Positions 24,513 to 36,645 of a stretch of 64,000 nucleotides of DNA are shown here, piece by piece. The DNA is taken from assembly GCF_032062135.1 (NCBI RefSeq), contig NC_092860.1, forward strand, positions 127,387,770-127,451,769, given 5' to 3'. The DNA is from Pyxicephalus adspersus. Taxonomy: Eukaryota > Chordata > Amphibia > Anura > Pyxicephalidae. Positions within the stretch are counted from its first letter, which is position 1; every line of letters begins with the position of its first letter. The notes beneath the pieces were generated by a model. It ran no database searches and was not told the origin of the DNA. It was given only the letters and a program-made list of their open reading frames with translations. Made by a program: the position numbers and the translations under genes.

Positions 24513-24691
24513 CCTGATTTATTAAAGTTCTCCAAGGCTGGAGAGGATACACTTTATCAGTGAAGTTGGGTGATCCATCAAACCTTGAATGGATTTGTTA
24601 TTTGTTAGCAAATGCTTTCAATCCTGGACCAAATCCATTCCATTTTTCACTGATAAAAATGTATCCTCTCCAGTCTTGAAGAGTTAAATCA
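24513..24691 (+). mobile_element. Palindromic MITE, internally shortened copy
   Basis: It runs from cctgatttattaaagttctc to cctctccagtcttgaagag, with the centre tttgttagcaaatgctttca. It lacks about 40 bp around the middle and second arm relative to the complete copies. It ends about 25 bp before the assembly gap. Confidence 0.85.
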
Positions 24692-24716
24692 AGCAATGTG
24701 TTGGAATCTCCCAGAA

Positions 24717-24895
24717 NNNNNNNNNNNNNNNNNNNNNNNNNNNNNNNNNNNNNNNNNNNNNNNNNNNNNNNNNNNNNNNNNNNNNNNNNNNNNNNNNNNN
24801 NNNNNNNNNNNNNNNNNNNNNNNNNNNNNNNNNNNNNNNNNNNNNNNNNNNNNNNNNNNNNNNNNNNNNNNNNNNNNNNNNNNNNNNNNNNNNNN
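24717..24895. other. Assembly gap (179 N)
   Basis: 179 undetermined bases. Any reading frame drawn across this stretch is an artefact. Confidence 0.99.
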
Positions 24896-27800
24896 TAGGC
24901 TTTTTTGGCTGCACCAACATCACAGACAACCCCCCTGCTTTCCAGTGGCATCTGGAGTAATGAAGAATCTGGTAGCCTGGTGTTTGGAGAGAAGAGCTAA
25001 CAATGCCCATTTCTTCTAATTTCTTATAACTAATGCTATAGAGAATTCAAGGTAATACTGACATTAGCATGGTCTTTTTATAGTACTTGGATGAGAGCCC
25101 ATATACTTGGTGTGCATACATAAAAAATAGGTTCCCACCCGATAGACCAATGACCTCATGTATAGTATACCTTAAATACATGTTTATGAGGTTTATTCCT
25201 AATTTATGGTATGGTATGGAAGAGTAAACAAAAGTATCAAATACACTTATAAATGTATATGTATTGACAGAGCAAAGGCAAACTATGTTAAAATTTTAGC
25301 AATGTGCAATGTATAAATTATTTGGAGAAGAGGGAGAGTGAGATACTGAAATACTGAGACTTGAGATACTGAAATTCAAAAAGTAGAGCTTTACAAAAAG
25401 CATGCATTCATTTGTATTAACCAATTCTTGGAAAATAGGATAACTGTGGGTAATCACATTGTTGAACATGGTAGCAAAAAATCACATCACAAAAAGACAT
25501 CCTATATGTAAAATACAATAGGAACCAATATGAAATAATAAATAGTAAGGGTGCAAAAAGCCTTAAATGACTCCTAGGGGTTAGGTTAGCCTCTTTCAAT
25601 TATACTGGAGAGGCTCGTGTGCTGAAAATTGACTTTTTATAAACACATGATGTTTAAAGCACCCTTATACTAGTCATAATGTGAACCATATGACCCTAAC
25701 ACTTATGTTAACCCTTTTAATTAGCAGATCACAGAAAGTTTATGGGATAGTCACCCCAGTTGGATATTAGGCTTATAAAGTAATGTAATTATTACATGAC
25801 ATGCTGATCACATGGTTTAAAATATACATTTTTTTAATTAGGCCTTATGATTTCTCCATGTTGGGTACTTCTGTAAAAAAATCAAAAATACAAGTTAATA
25901 AGTTACACAAAATGTATAAAAAAATTAGTTGAAATAGATAGAACTGTATAGACTTGCTTAAAAGTCCTTGCATAAGCCTAAAGGTTCTTTAAGGTATTTT
26001 GATTATCTGACCTGAGTATAACCTCTGTGTGTATTAAAATTGTCATATAATGTTGCAAAAGTATTGGGTGTGTATGTGTTTGGATTCACATCTTCCACTC
26101 CTTTTCCCCAGAGGCAACAGGTGGAGTTGTGTATTGATGCAAGGAGGAGACAGGCTACTCCTTCAGGAACTTTGTGTGTACCTGTTCATTATTTATATCC
26201 ACCATTAACCCTTATATCAAATAACACCAAGGTGTCATAACAATTAGCTGAGCTGCATATTTCACATTTTCTTTTTTTTTTTTTTTACAGGAAGACGCCC
26301 TTTTTTTTTTTTATAATTACATACAGAAATGAGAGTGCTAAGATTACTTTCTCAACATTTGATTTCTATATTAATAAACAAGATAAAATAAATTTTAAAT
26401 GTAGATAAAATATTAAAGATACCTGGAACTAAATCTGTCAGATATGCCTATTTTTATGTTGGAGAATATACACATGATAACTTGTTTTTGCGCATTTTAA
26501 AGCAAACTGTTTAAGACCCATATGATTCACCGCAAATGAATTATATTTTGCTTACCACATTTTGAACCTTTCCAGGCCAAGGTGGATTGAGGCAGAATGG
26601 TACCCCAAGGCAAGATAGTGCCCCCATCTCTTTAATAATTATATATATGAAAATTGCAATATGCATATATAAGACATTTAATTTGTCTTTTTATTACATG
26701 GCCTGCTCTTTTAATCACAAACTGCATACATTTTTTCTTCTCTTGTAAAGTAATAAAAAATTGCACAACTTTGAAAAATTGTACTTGCCATTGGAATTTT
26801 TATTATTATTTTTTGTTAATTTTGTACAGCTAGATTAAGTCTACATGGACTGTTTCCCCTGAGTTTAAACACTCATGTTTGGAATTCCTATGCATTCCAA
26901 GCAGCCAGTCCACACCAGAGAGTTTTCTAGATGTGCTGCAAAGGAAAGTGTTAAAATGCACATAAATGCCCAAAAACGCCTTCCAAATGTCCAAATACGC
27001 ATAAAAATGTTGACATGAATGGGGCATTTGTGGATTTTTTTGGCATTGTTGGGCGTTTTTAGCAATATTAGGACATTCTTTCTTTTTCTAACTTTTCTCT
27101 GCCACATTCGTATATTGGTTTAAAACATCTTTAAAACTCACTGTATGAGCATTTATAAGCATTTAAAATTAAGTGTACACTTAACCTTTGTGAATAAATA
27201 TTAATTGATTTCAAAATATTATTTCTATGGATTTCTTTTAGATTTTATTCAAATTATTATTTAAATCATTTTATTAAGCTTTTTGTTTTTTTTTTTTCTT
27301 TTTTATCTTCCATCTTAGGCAACTTTCCTGAGAAGTCCATTGTTCTGATAATCACAAATAGCTCAGTGAGCATCGGGAATGAATGCTTTATATTTCTTAA
27401 AGTGGACTTTTCCCAAAAGTAATATGAGGTCTGCCAATGCTGACATGAAGATCAGAAAGTTAGATGTCCTCATCTGCACACTTTGGCTAGGTCATTAAGT
27501 TAAGGTACTAAAGAAAGACAACCAAAATGACAGCCAAACAACTTTGCTGTTTCAAAAAAAGTAATCAGCAGTGGCAACCCACGCGTTTCTCTATCATTAA
27601 AAGTTGTCTTTGCCTTGTTTTAACTATAATCTTTATCCCAGCAGAATAAATTCCAAGCAAGAGCATACAAGAAGATTTGTGTGGTTTAAAAAGAGGATAT
27701 AACTTCTGATTATAGCATCAGAACTGGCACTTTACCTACATGACCTGCATGCTATATTGGTGTTAGTAAAGGATGTTATTATAGCACTGGATAATATATT

Positions 27801-28440
27801 TACTGTTCTCCAAATTACATTAAATATTATAGGGGCCAGGTTTCTGTCACTTTGGAGCCTAGATCAACACCATTCTGCTAGGTTCTGTGTTCCATGCAAA
27901 ATAAAAACTTCATCTGGTTTTACTGGTCCTACTCCAACTACAGTATTATGACAATGTGTAAGTGAGAATATAATAGTAGGAGACCTACATGGTCCACATG
28001 ATCTTCTCAAGAAACACAGCGATACAAGAAAGATGTTTTAAAAAACTTTTAAGAGTAGAATAATATCCAACCGTTATTCTAGTTTTAGGGTTATAAATGT
28101 TGACCCCAAAGTTTAAAGAATCATATATTAAAGAAGACGGAGAAAGTTGGGGGTTGTCGGGAATTGAAGCCTATATTTCAAATACTGAGTGAACACAAGA
28201 ACAGTAATAAAAAAATAGCACATCTCAGCACATTACATTCAACATAGATGACCCATTCCCATATGTCAATACATTGAAATCTAAGTCCTTTTCATGAAGA
28301 AAACGTTTCAATCTGTCGCATTTCACCGATAGGCTTTCCCAGGTGATATACTGAGAACGTCACATAGCTGTACAATAAAACAATATAGTATATCAATATG
28401 ACATGGTATAACATAAATGAAAAAAAATTAGAAATGTTTA
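24896..28440. other. No gene seen
   Basis: AT-rich sequence with T-rich tracts at 26271-26287, 26300-26312 and 27283-27302. The stretch 26575-26640 (ccaggccaaggtggattgag, agtgcccccatctctttaat) resembles an end of a hAT-like repeat but is too short to call. No exon is supported. Confidence 0.5.
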
Positions 28441-28450
28441 GAAATGTTCT

Positions 28451-28915
28451 GTAGGGCAATTGGTTCAATCAGTGGTTTCATTGAAAGATGCATACAATTT
28501 GGCCACCCAGAGGTGTGTCTGTTGGGCATTCTTGACTATGTTCTACTTCTTATATGTTATATTTTTAAACAAAGTAACTACTCAAGTCTCAATAACACAA
28601 TGGATGTGCTTAATCGGTGAAACTTTTCTTTACAGTGTCGGCTTTACTGAAGAAAGTGTATTCTCTCCAGCCTTGGATTTAGGAAATCAGGCCCATTTGC
28701 TTGCAGACATTTGCCAGTTTAGGCATTACATGCAGTGTCTAAGAGCGGTTAACCCTCTTACTTCTTCCATAAATCATTGTTTTCTATGCTACAAGGTTCA
28801 AAAAGTTGCGCCACTTCTAACCACAAATAAAATTGTTTTCAGAAAGAGAAGCTGGTGCCCAGTGATGGAAAAGAGACAAGTGAGTATCACAGGTTTAATT
28901 CCACTTTAAAGCTTG
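28451..28915 (+). repeat. Near-identical direct duplication, copy 1
   Basis: It matches 28998-29455 almost base for base. Differences seen are a 9 bp insertion (gatgcatac) here after ttcattgaaa, a small indel at gactatgtt versus gacttgatgtt, one substitution in ttcttatatg, and one A in a short A-run. The last 340 or so bases look identical. It includes a half-copy of the palindromic MITE (28648-28694) and a 101-codon in-frame stretch also present in copy 2. That frame has no recognisable domain and reads through the MITE fragment. Confidence 0.92.
28648..28694 (+). mobile_element. Palindromic MITE, right-end fragment
   Basis: actgaagaaagtgtattctc then tccagccttgg and aaatcaggccc, the terminal part of the MITE's second arm. 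Confidence 0.75.
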
Positions 28916-28997
28916 TTATTTTTCATTTTTACCTAAAAAGGGGGGGCTGTCTTATTTGATGGCCCTGCCTTATCATCGGGGAAACACGGTAGAAATA
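28916..28997. repeat. Spacer between duplicates, contains a repeat end
   Basis: The spacer holds ggctgtcttatttgatggcc and cttatcatcggggaaacacg followed by gtag. It resembles the end of a widespread vertebrate element beginning ccgtgtttcccc (from memory). The other end of that element is not visible. Confidence 0.4.
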
Positions 28998-29455
28998 GTA
29001 GGGCAATTGGTTCAATCAGTGGTTTCATTGAAAATTTGGCCACCCAGAGGTGTGTCTGTTGGGCATTCTTGACTTGATGTTCTACTTCCTATATGTTATA
29101 TTTTTAAAACAAAGTAACTACTCAAGTCTCAATAACACAATGGATGTGCTTAATCGGTGAAACTTTTCTTTACAGTGTCGGCTTTACTGAAGAAAGTGTA
29201 TTCTCTCCAGCCTTGGATTTAGGAAATCAGGCCCATTTGCTTGCAGACATTTGCCAGTTTAGGCATTACATGCAGTGTCTAAGAGCGGTTAACCCTCTTA
29301 CTTCTTCCATAAATCATTGTTTTCTATGCTACAAGGTTCAAAAAGTTGCGCCACTTCTAACCACAAATAAAATTGTTTTCAGAAAGAGAAGCTGGTGCCC
29401 AGTGATGGAAAAGAGACAAGTGAGTATCACAGGTTTAATTCCACTTTAAAGCTTG
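28998..29455 (+). repeat. Near-identical direct duplication, copy 2
   Basis: Second copy of 28451-28915, about 458 bp, offset by 540 bp over its identical part. It contains the same MITE fragment (29188-29234) and the same 101-codon in-frame text (29144-29449). Confidence 0.92.
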
Positions 29456-29529
29456 CATATTTTTATTACAATGTTTGAAATTTATTAAATATTGTGCATT
29501 AGAAAAACAATTTTAGGAGAAGTGAGGAA

Positions 29530-29552
29530 ATATATATATATATATATATATA
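29530..29552. repeat. (TA)n microsatellite
   Basis: Uninterrupted TA repeat of 11 units. Confidence 0.95.
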
Positions 29553-32500
29553 ATCCATACACGATCAATACATATAATCCACACAAGATCCAAACGTTTA
29601 AGGTGATGTGCAGCAGTAGAAGCAGTTTTAGGTGTGCATTTATTAAAGTTTAGGTGCCATCCCAGCTGCAATAATGCACTGTTATCGCACATACATTATT
29701 GTAACACAATCTAAATGCCATTATTGCAGATAAATAAATTATATGTCCCTGAATTATTCTCCATAAAACTAAAATAAAGAAATACTAAGCTACCTTACCC
29801 TGTACCTAAAGGCATTTTGTGGAGATAAAGCTAGGTACACAAATTAAATAATTGTCACCAATAATAAGAAAACTTCAATGAACATTTACAAAGAACGACA
29901 TCAAATATTGATGATGCTTTACATATGGCAACAATGTGATTGTTTGCAGACATTGACACCACTGTACAAATGCTGTTATTTGTAGATCACACACCTACTG
30001 GCCATGCATGTGTGGTTCTCTGCACAATCGTTCAACACCTGAACACACAAAACAGGCTAACAGATAATCAACAAAATGAAGCTGTGTGCATGGACTGTTC
30101 ATTTCACCTCAAAATCACTGTGGATTGTCATATTTTGATGTCACTGGACACTTTTTTCATCAATCTTCTAAGGCTATATAATAATCATTTGTTTTTAAAT
30201 GACAATTATTTAGCTTGTATAGGTAATTTAGGGCTGCCAAACATACTTCCACAGAAGAACTTTGTTTTCACCCGTGCCACTTAAATACATGCCACTTTAC
30301 TGCATTAAACTATCATAACTTTATGTAAATTTTACATGAATGTAAGGAGTTACCTCATAAATTATCTACTTGTTGGAACAGAGCAACTAAATTTCCCAAG
30401 TACATATGACTTTATTCCTGCTAAGCTAAACAGATGACACACTGACTGCTGCTGGACAAGACAATTACAGCTTTGGGAGATGAGATTCATTTGGCTGTGC
30501 AATTTGTGTTATAAAATGGGTAATTCTGCACTGATTGCCTGTACCACTCCCCACCCTAATCCAATAATTGGTGCTGTCTTCCACAGACTAAATGGATTGT
30601 TAGTTCTACAATAGATTTTAAAAAGTCAATGTACAGAATATTGAACTTCTTTATGATTCAATGCACAGTAACAAAAGTGAAATTAAACAATGTTGGAATC
30701 TATAAACTACCCTAGTTCTCTTTTCACTTAAAACATACAAATGATGCCTTAGTCTGGTTCTTAAAGCTAAGTTTCCACAAATACTGGCTGTGTAGGAGAC
30801 ATGAGTATACTAAACTTCAACACTACAGCCCACATTCACCTCTATATGCAATGTGGGGAAACATATTTTCCTCACTAACCCTAAGGCATTTAAATAGAAG
30901 CTGTTTTCAATGATAGAGAGATTAATCAAATTATTTTACTCTGTGTTAATTATAGATTTGTAGAAGAAATTATGCCTGCAGTTCAGCAGCTTTCTTAGCA
31001 GTGGCAGATTCCCTTACTCAAAAAAGGGGACATCAAGTGTTACCCCTGACATTACCAAAGGGTTGCATATATTGTTCAGTTTATGTAATGTGTAGGAGCA
31101 GCCGAATTTTCCTGAGTTGTTCCTAGTGAGGTCAAAATAATCACTCTCTGTCCAGAATTGTTTTAGGGGTGTTTCTTGAGTAAATCAATGAAGAGAGGAA
31201 TAATGGAATGCAAAGTGTCAGACAATGGAAACTTTCTATTCGGAGAGGGGGTAATCACAGTTCAAATTATAACAACAGAACTCTTGTCATCCACAGCTAA
31301 GATGCAGTCTGAATGACTTAGCAGACATTTAATACCCAACACCCGATGTCAACAAGGAATTCTCTCTCGGTAGTGCGTAACCCATTACTTGACAGTCCAG
31401 ATATATAGCACAAGCAGGCTCCTGTCCAAATTGCTTCCTCGAACAGGTTCCATATCTGGCAGCTTTCTCTTTTTGTAGAATATCTTGGACCTCAGGGAGC
31501 CTCTGACTGTCCTTCCTTGACAGTTCCAAGCCTGGGCACACTGACTAATCCCGGCCAAGGGATTGACCTGACCTGACCTGACTGGCCCTGAAATACCTAA
31601 ATACTCAATGGGTGGAAAACCTAAATCTCCCTTTCTCCACATACAAGCAAAACCCATTTATTGGTCAACAGGCAAATATTCTGTAAATAAATGGCTGTCT
31701 AGAACCAGGAGCAAATGGCCAACCACATCCAGAGGAGAACCAGTGACAAGAATGTTTCAGCAAAGTCTAGGCCTAACCCTGCTTTTTTAAAGTGACTTAA
31801 CTCCAAAAAAAGGCCTCTATACATACGACAGAAAACTGTAACAATTTGTGGACACACTACACAAGATGGCATATTAAAAGAGATGGTTAGGAGGCTGTGG
31901 AAATAGTATAGCAGATGATCAAAGACAGCAGCCATGCCACAAGAGGTGATCAGAGATTTTATCTCAACAACTAGGTTTGAGGCTTGCTGAAGGAGACATA
32001 TAAAGACATGGTATATGAGATTGCTAATACTCAACAATTCTCTTTAAAATTACTGTCCTCAACAAGATCCAATATGAAAAGCTATTGGCAGAGTTCCCTA
32101 GAGGTGTACATAATACGTAGGTGATTTTGCACAGAATCATCTACACACATATTTTTTTAAGACCAGATCATCTAACCAGGAATTAAATTAAATTGGAATT
32201 AGGCAGCAATGCTTGTTACAAGAGTTATCATGTACAGTACGATTTATATAAACAGTATTGCATGCAAGTCCACAAAACAGTAATGCATGCAAGTCCACAC
32301 CACCTACATACAAACCCAGCCTAGAACAAGCCCTCAATCAACTCTGTGTTTATGGGCATTGTAAAGAAATTAATCTTCAAAGTTCATAACAGAAAAACAG
32401 AAATCTTGTTTCTTTGCCTCTTTTCTAAAGCTGCAGAATCTTGGCAGACTGACAGCCCTCATCTGTGGCACATTGTGATGCATTTGGCAGCCCTATCAAC

Positions 32501-32894
32501 AGATACAATGTATGTTTAACACAACTGGACTGGTGATGCCTTGTTTTTAAACTCTTTATCTGCTTGATAAGAATATGCAAAAGGCCAAAGTCATGACACA
32601 GGTTAATGTATATTGGGGGACAGTAATCAATTCTGTTAACAAAATTGATAACAATGAGCAATGCTAGACAGCAGCAGTGATGCAGAGTTGAGACTCATGT
32701 ATCATATATAGGCACGCACATTTATAAATTTGCCCTGCTAATATAAATACTGCAACAGGAAAAAATGCCCCAGACCATAATTGTGCAAATCTTTCTGCAA
32801 ATCTATTTCATCTGTATTAGTAAATCTGACACAAGTCTGTGCAAAACTGTCCAGGATTACAAATGCAGGGGTCACAAATACACCTAGAAACTGT
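29553..32894. other. No gene seen
   Basis: AT-rich non-coding sequence. A 114-codon plus-strand frame (29940-30284) and a 112-codon minus-strand frame (31699-32037) carry no recognisable domain. A short tandem of acctg occurs at about 31566-31581 (gacctgacctgacctgact). Confidence 0.5.
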
Positions 32895-32902
32895 TGCATA
32901 AC
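32895..32902. repeat. 8 bp target-site duplication, left
   Basis: tgcataac, matching tgcatagc at 33728-33735 at 7 of 8 positions. Confidence 0.75.
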
Positions 32903-33727
32903 CAGGGCCAGATTTATACTTTTTTCTCCTCTAGGCCAGGAGCTTGTGCCCCCTCCCAACTATCACCATAAAAATACCAAACTTAAGCTATCACACAGTG
33001 CTGACCTTTCAAATGTCCATGCCAAATAATTATAATATAATGCTTTCTGTCAGTTATAGGTGGCTGCTAACATTCTTAGTACCAAAATTTCTCTGCAATG
33101 GGTACTTTCAGAGACATGTAATTCATGTGACAGATAGTCAAGTGAGAAGTATTATTACTACTACATCTTCAGGTCTCTACACCTCTCTGCTCCTGAAAAA
33201 ATGGGCTTCAAAGGCGGTGACCATCTATGTGTAAGTCATCTATTGAGGTTGAAAGGGAGTTGAATAGTTATGTGTAAGAGGGCAGCACATAATAGGGGGT
33301 TGAATAATGTGTGTAAGAGGGCAGCACATTTTTATAGGTAGCTATACAGGTCCCCCCTTACACCTACATATTCGGTTTCTTATACCTCCCTGTTCCAAAA
33401 ACATTGGGGTTCAAGTAAGAGATGCAGACAGTTATGTGTAACAAGGCAGGTCAGCATTTTGATAGGTATAGTTTATTATGTTGTAATGATTTTTAGGGGG
33501 TGTTAGCCACATGTGTCCCCCACTGACACCTACATTTTTAGTTTCCTATTCCTACACGTTTCAGAGAAATTGGGGTTCAAAGAAGGGACGTGAACAAGGT
33601 AGCATAGTATGACAGTTATAATTTTTGAGCTGACAGGTATAAATTTAGGATCCAAACAAATTCCACACATGGTTACCATGGCATCCTTTGCTAAGGCCTA
33701 GGGGGTTTATTGGAAAATCTAGCCCTG
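32903..33727. mobile_element. hAT-type element with internal tandem repeats
   Basis: An 825 bp element. The left end reads cagggccagatttatac and the right end reads ggaaaatctagccctg, so the termini are inverted repeats (CAGGGCYAGATTT). The 8 bp flanks match at 7 positions. The interior is a degenerate tandem array. Blocks with tctacacctctctgctcc (about 33175), cttatacctccctgttcc (about 33379) and cctattcctacacgtttc (about 33545) are each followed by an A-rich patch and tggggttcaa-like text, then by gtgtaagagggcag-like or gacaggt-like text. The spacing is about 204 and 166 bp. No transposase frame is seen. Confidence 0.85.
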
Positions 33728-33735
33728 TGCATAGC
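33728..33735. repeat. 8 bp target-site duplication, right
   Basis: tgcatagc, one mismatch to 32895-32902. Confidence 0.75.
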
Positions 33736-34269
33736 CTTCGTTAACTATCAGACAGTCCAATTTGCAAATACTTTTGATGCTAATTTGCTTGATAAATAAT
33801 TATTTATGTGTTAGAGATTTGTAGATTAGCCTACTGAAGTAGGGTAGAATAGCTTTCTACAATTTGATGCCTTACGTCAAAACAACTGATAAGAATAGAT
33901 GTCAGTCGCGCATTGTTTTCAGTTTTTGAGGAATTAATCTATTGACAACACATGGATCGGGAAGATTCTTAACAAGAGAATGTTTGAGGCATGTCAATGT
34001 TTAATAAATAAACCTCCAAGTCAAGCTTCTCAATATTTTTTACCCCCAAGGAACAATAACATGTCTTTCAGATTTCACCAAACAGGCTTGAAAGATGAAC
34101 AGGATGGGATGGGCTTGTGGTTTACTGAGCTAGTTGACTTGGGTGAGAAAGTCACAAGGAGACAGGATTGTGCAAAATGATCATTTCAAGGGAACAGGAG
34201 GAGTTGATACCAAGGCAATTTTATAGAGAAAAGCAGAATAACAATAGCATACCTACAAAACTTTTAAAA

Positions 34270-36030
34270 ATTTGGACTTCCAGTTCCAGCGCCTCATGGA
34301 TTAGCAGCGCTCGATAACGGTTCCCATCCACCTCCGGGATACTCCTATACAGAACCTGCGCTTCTAGTGGCGGATCGCTCATTGTGTCTCTACTGCACTG
34401 GTACCTGGATAGACCGGTTTGCAGAGCGCTCTTCCTCTTCAGATACTCTGAATCCCTTAGGTAGAAAGGTAAAGCATCGGGCCCAGCCTTCCAAGATGGT
34501 GGCCGCTGCTCCTTCTCTGCAGCCACATACCTCTCCTTCATCACAGGGACGCCCTGCAGATTCCGTAACAGCTCAAGACCCAGTAGGGATCGCGGATGCA
34601 GTTTCAGAACTGCTGAAGCCGATGGTCCAGGAAACTATTGATGCTGCAGTGGTATACCGGGGTATACAATCCAAGCAGCTGAGCAGTGGATAACATTGAG
34701 GATGTTTCCTTCACTAATACAATTATCTCCTCATTGGAAGCTAAGGCTGCTGCCCTACAGGACAAAGTGGAGGACCTAGAGAATAGATCCCGTAGGAACA
34801 ATTTGCGCATAGTTGGGGTTCTAGAAACCATTAAACCTGCTCAAATTCCCGAACTTTTTGCCTCCAGTATACCACAATTGTGGGGTATCCCGACAGGTAG
34901 TCAGGATGAACGGGCACATAGATTGGGCCCTGTGCACAAGGAGATGTCTACCCGCGACCGGTTCTGGTGGCCTATTCCCATTATACAGATAGGTCATGAA
35001 TTCTTCAGGCCTTCCCTTCTAAGCGGAATCTACAATTTGAAGGAGCTACTTTGCTAATATTTGCGGATTACTCCGAGGAAGTGTCTCATAAACTAGGCCA
35101 TTTTTCAAGTTTGTTCCATCTTATACCGCAATAAGCTATAAGCCTACCCCGCAATCCTTCATCTCACTGATTTGCAGGGTCGGAAATACTCCCTTACCTT
35201 GGCTGAGGTAGTGGAAAGTCTGCTGAATTTGCTATTGTCTGATGCTGCATCATCATCTTCGGTAACGTCAACTCGTTCAGCTTCTAACACAGCTAGGCCT
35301 TCTTCAATTCTGGTTTATTCACCAAAGCCCGCCAGAAATATTGGAGGACAATGAACCAAAAAGATTCAGGACACCCTATGTCCTGGATTATCCACTAAGA
35401 GCAGATAATCTGGCAGTTGGTTTGAGTTGTCAAAAGCATTTTGCTTTTTCTGCAAGCAAATTTGCTTGGTTCTTCCCTTTTCTTCATGAGAAAAAAGGAA
35501 AATCATTTATTCGATTTGTTTGTTTTTATCTCCATGTTTGGATTGTGTTCTTCCCCCTTTCTCCTTTTTAGTATGGACCCTATCCTATACCGGTTTCGGC
35601 GTACGATTTCGGATCGCGAATACGAATGCGCGAGCGATCATCCGATTCTGCTTGATGAATTAGGGCTTATGTCTCATTTCTTACAACAATGGTATACATT
35701 TATACTTTCTGCATTTTCCAACACAGAGAGAACTGCTATTTTAGAACAATTCAAGTACTTGTCCTGGTATAATTGTAATGTATCTGGTTGACTGATATTT
35801 ACTTTATAGATTTACAGAATGCTTCTCTGTAGTTATGATTGGATATGTTATTTACTAGCTCTATGTTTCCTGTTGATTGCATCTTTCTGTTGTTTATTAT
35901 GCTGTTCAGGTGTGAGTTACCCCCCTTCCCTGACCCACCATCCCCTTTCTATTGTTACTTTGTATGTTTGACGGTTTTATCATCTGTTTATATATTGTAA
36001 AAATTTTCTTAAAGCCCAATTCCTCCACCA
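34270..36030 (+). pseudogene. L1-type (L1/Tx1) retrotransposon, ORF1 relic
   Basis: L1-clade ORF1 proteins are RNA-binding chaperones with a coiled coil, an RRM and a C-terminal domain. All three are traceable here. About 34495-34680 gives a Ser/Pro-rich N-terminal part. At 34686-34880 a heptad-like coiled coil (LEAKAAALQDKVEDLENRSR) runs into RRNNLRIVGV, the classic junction into the RRM. At about 35063-35100 ADYSEEVSHK matches the C-terminal domain, continued by GRKYSLTLAE at 35178. The reading frame shifts at least three times and stops intervene, so it is dead. Nearly all of ORF2 (endonuclease and reverse transcriptase) is missing. What follows is T-rich 3' material to about 36030, so the element is internally deleted or chimeric. 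Outer limits are approximate. Confidence 0.75.
35588..35655. other. CpG-dense patch
   Basis: The stretch ggtttcggcgtacgatttcg continuing atcgcgaatacgaatgcgcg then agcgatcatccgattc holds about a dozen CpG in under 70 bp, whereas CpG is rare in the surrounding sequence. It interrupts the L1 remnant. It may be the edge of a young insertion. I cannot name the family. Confidence 0.6.
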
Positions 36031-36384
36031 TTCTCCCTATACATAGATAATTTTAAGGCCCAAAAATGATAAAACTTGAAAATATTGTCACATTATCTTT
36101 AGGACACCTTTTCTAAAAGTGACTGATGTTGGTGGGAAGCTGCTCTCCATTCTCTTTATTGGTTCTACAGCATTTCTGGATCCGTATAAATTGTCAGTGC
36201 AGAACCGCAAAATTAGTGAACAGTATCCATAATCCTTAACCTCCCCAACCCAGACAAAAATTAAAAGGTCTATTAAGATTAATTTGTTTTGTTGTTACAG
36301 AATACAGTTAGACAATGTATACAATAAACCAAAATAGGCTAGCATGCAAAATCTAGACATCATAATTTGTTACAAATGATTCGG

Positions 36385-36645
36385 TCTAGGGGAGCCTTGA
36401 AAAGCCCCCTGAAATAACTTTCAGATCTTCAGGGAACCCCTGCTATAAACTACTTTATCCATAAATCACAGTGTGTGGTAGCATGGTGGTCAGTAAAAAG
36501 AATGATTCTTACCATGCTGGCCAGTGGCAAGAATTTCACCCTTGCAGATAGCCAAAAACATCAATTCCCATTGCTCATTGCTCAAGATACCCCTAACAAC
36601 ATCTGGAGAAACCCTGGTTGGGAAACACGGATCTAGCACATAGGT
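36385..36645 (+). mobile_element. hAT-like repeat family B, near-complete copy
   Basis: Ordered features: tctaggggagccttgaaaag, cttcagggaacccctgctat, gtagcatggtggtcagtaaa, attcttaccatgctggccag, ttgctcattgctcaagatac, gagaaaccctggttgggaaa. The flanks cggtctag and ggatctag are similar at 6 of 8 positions and may be a decayed target duplication. It is the best uninterrupted reference in the window for the copies at 9.9, 13.7 and 17.8 kb. Confidence 0.7.

Noticed and set aside
24598..25019. Open frames of 66-117 codons across 24717-24895
   Set aside because: They are created by undetermined bases and hold no real codons there.
26865..27107. Minus-strand frames with Lys/Arg-rich start
   Set aside because: No domain, no flanking splice sites and overlapping frames. 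Looks like chance.
28460..28909. 149-codon frame and its 101-codon twin at 29144-29449 as duplicated genes
   Set aside because: The text is duplicated DNA that includes a MITE end. No domain is recognised and the identity reflects the DNA duplication, not selection.
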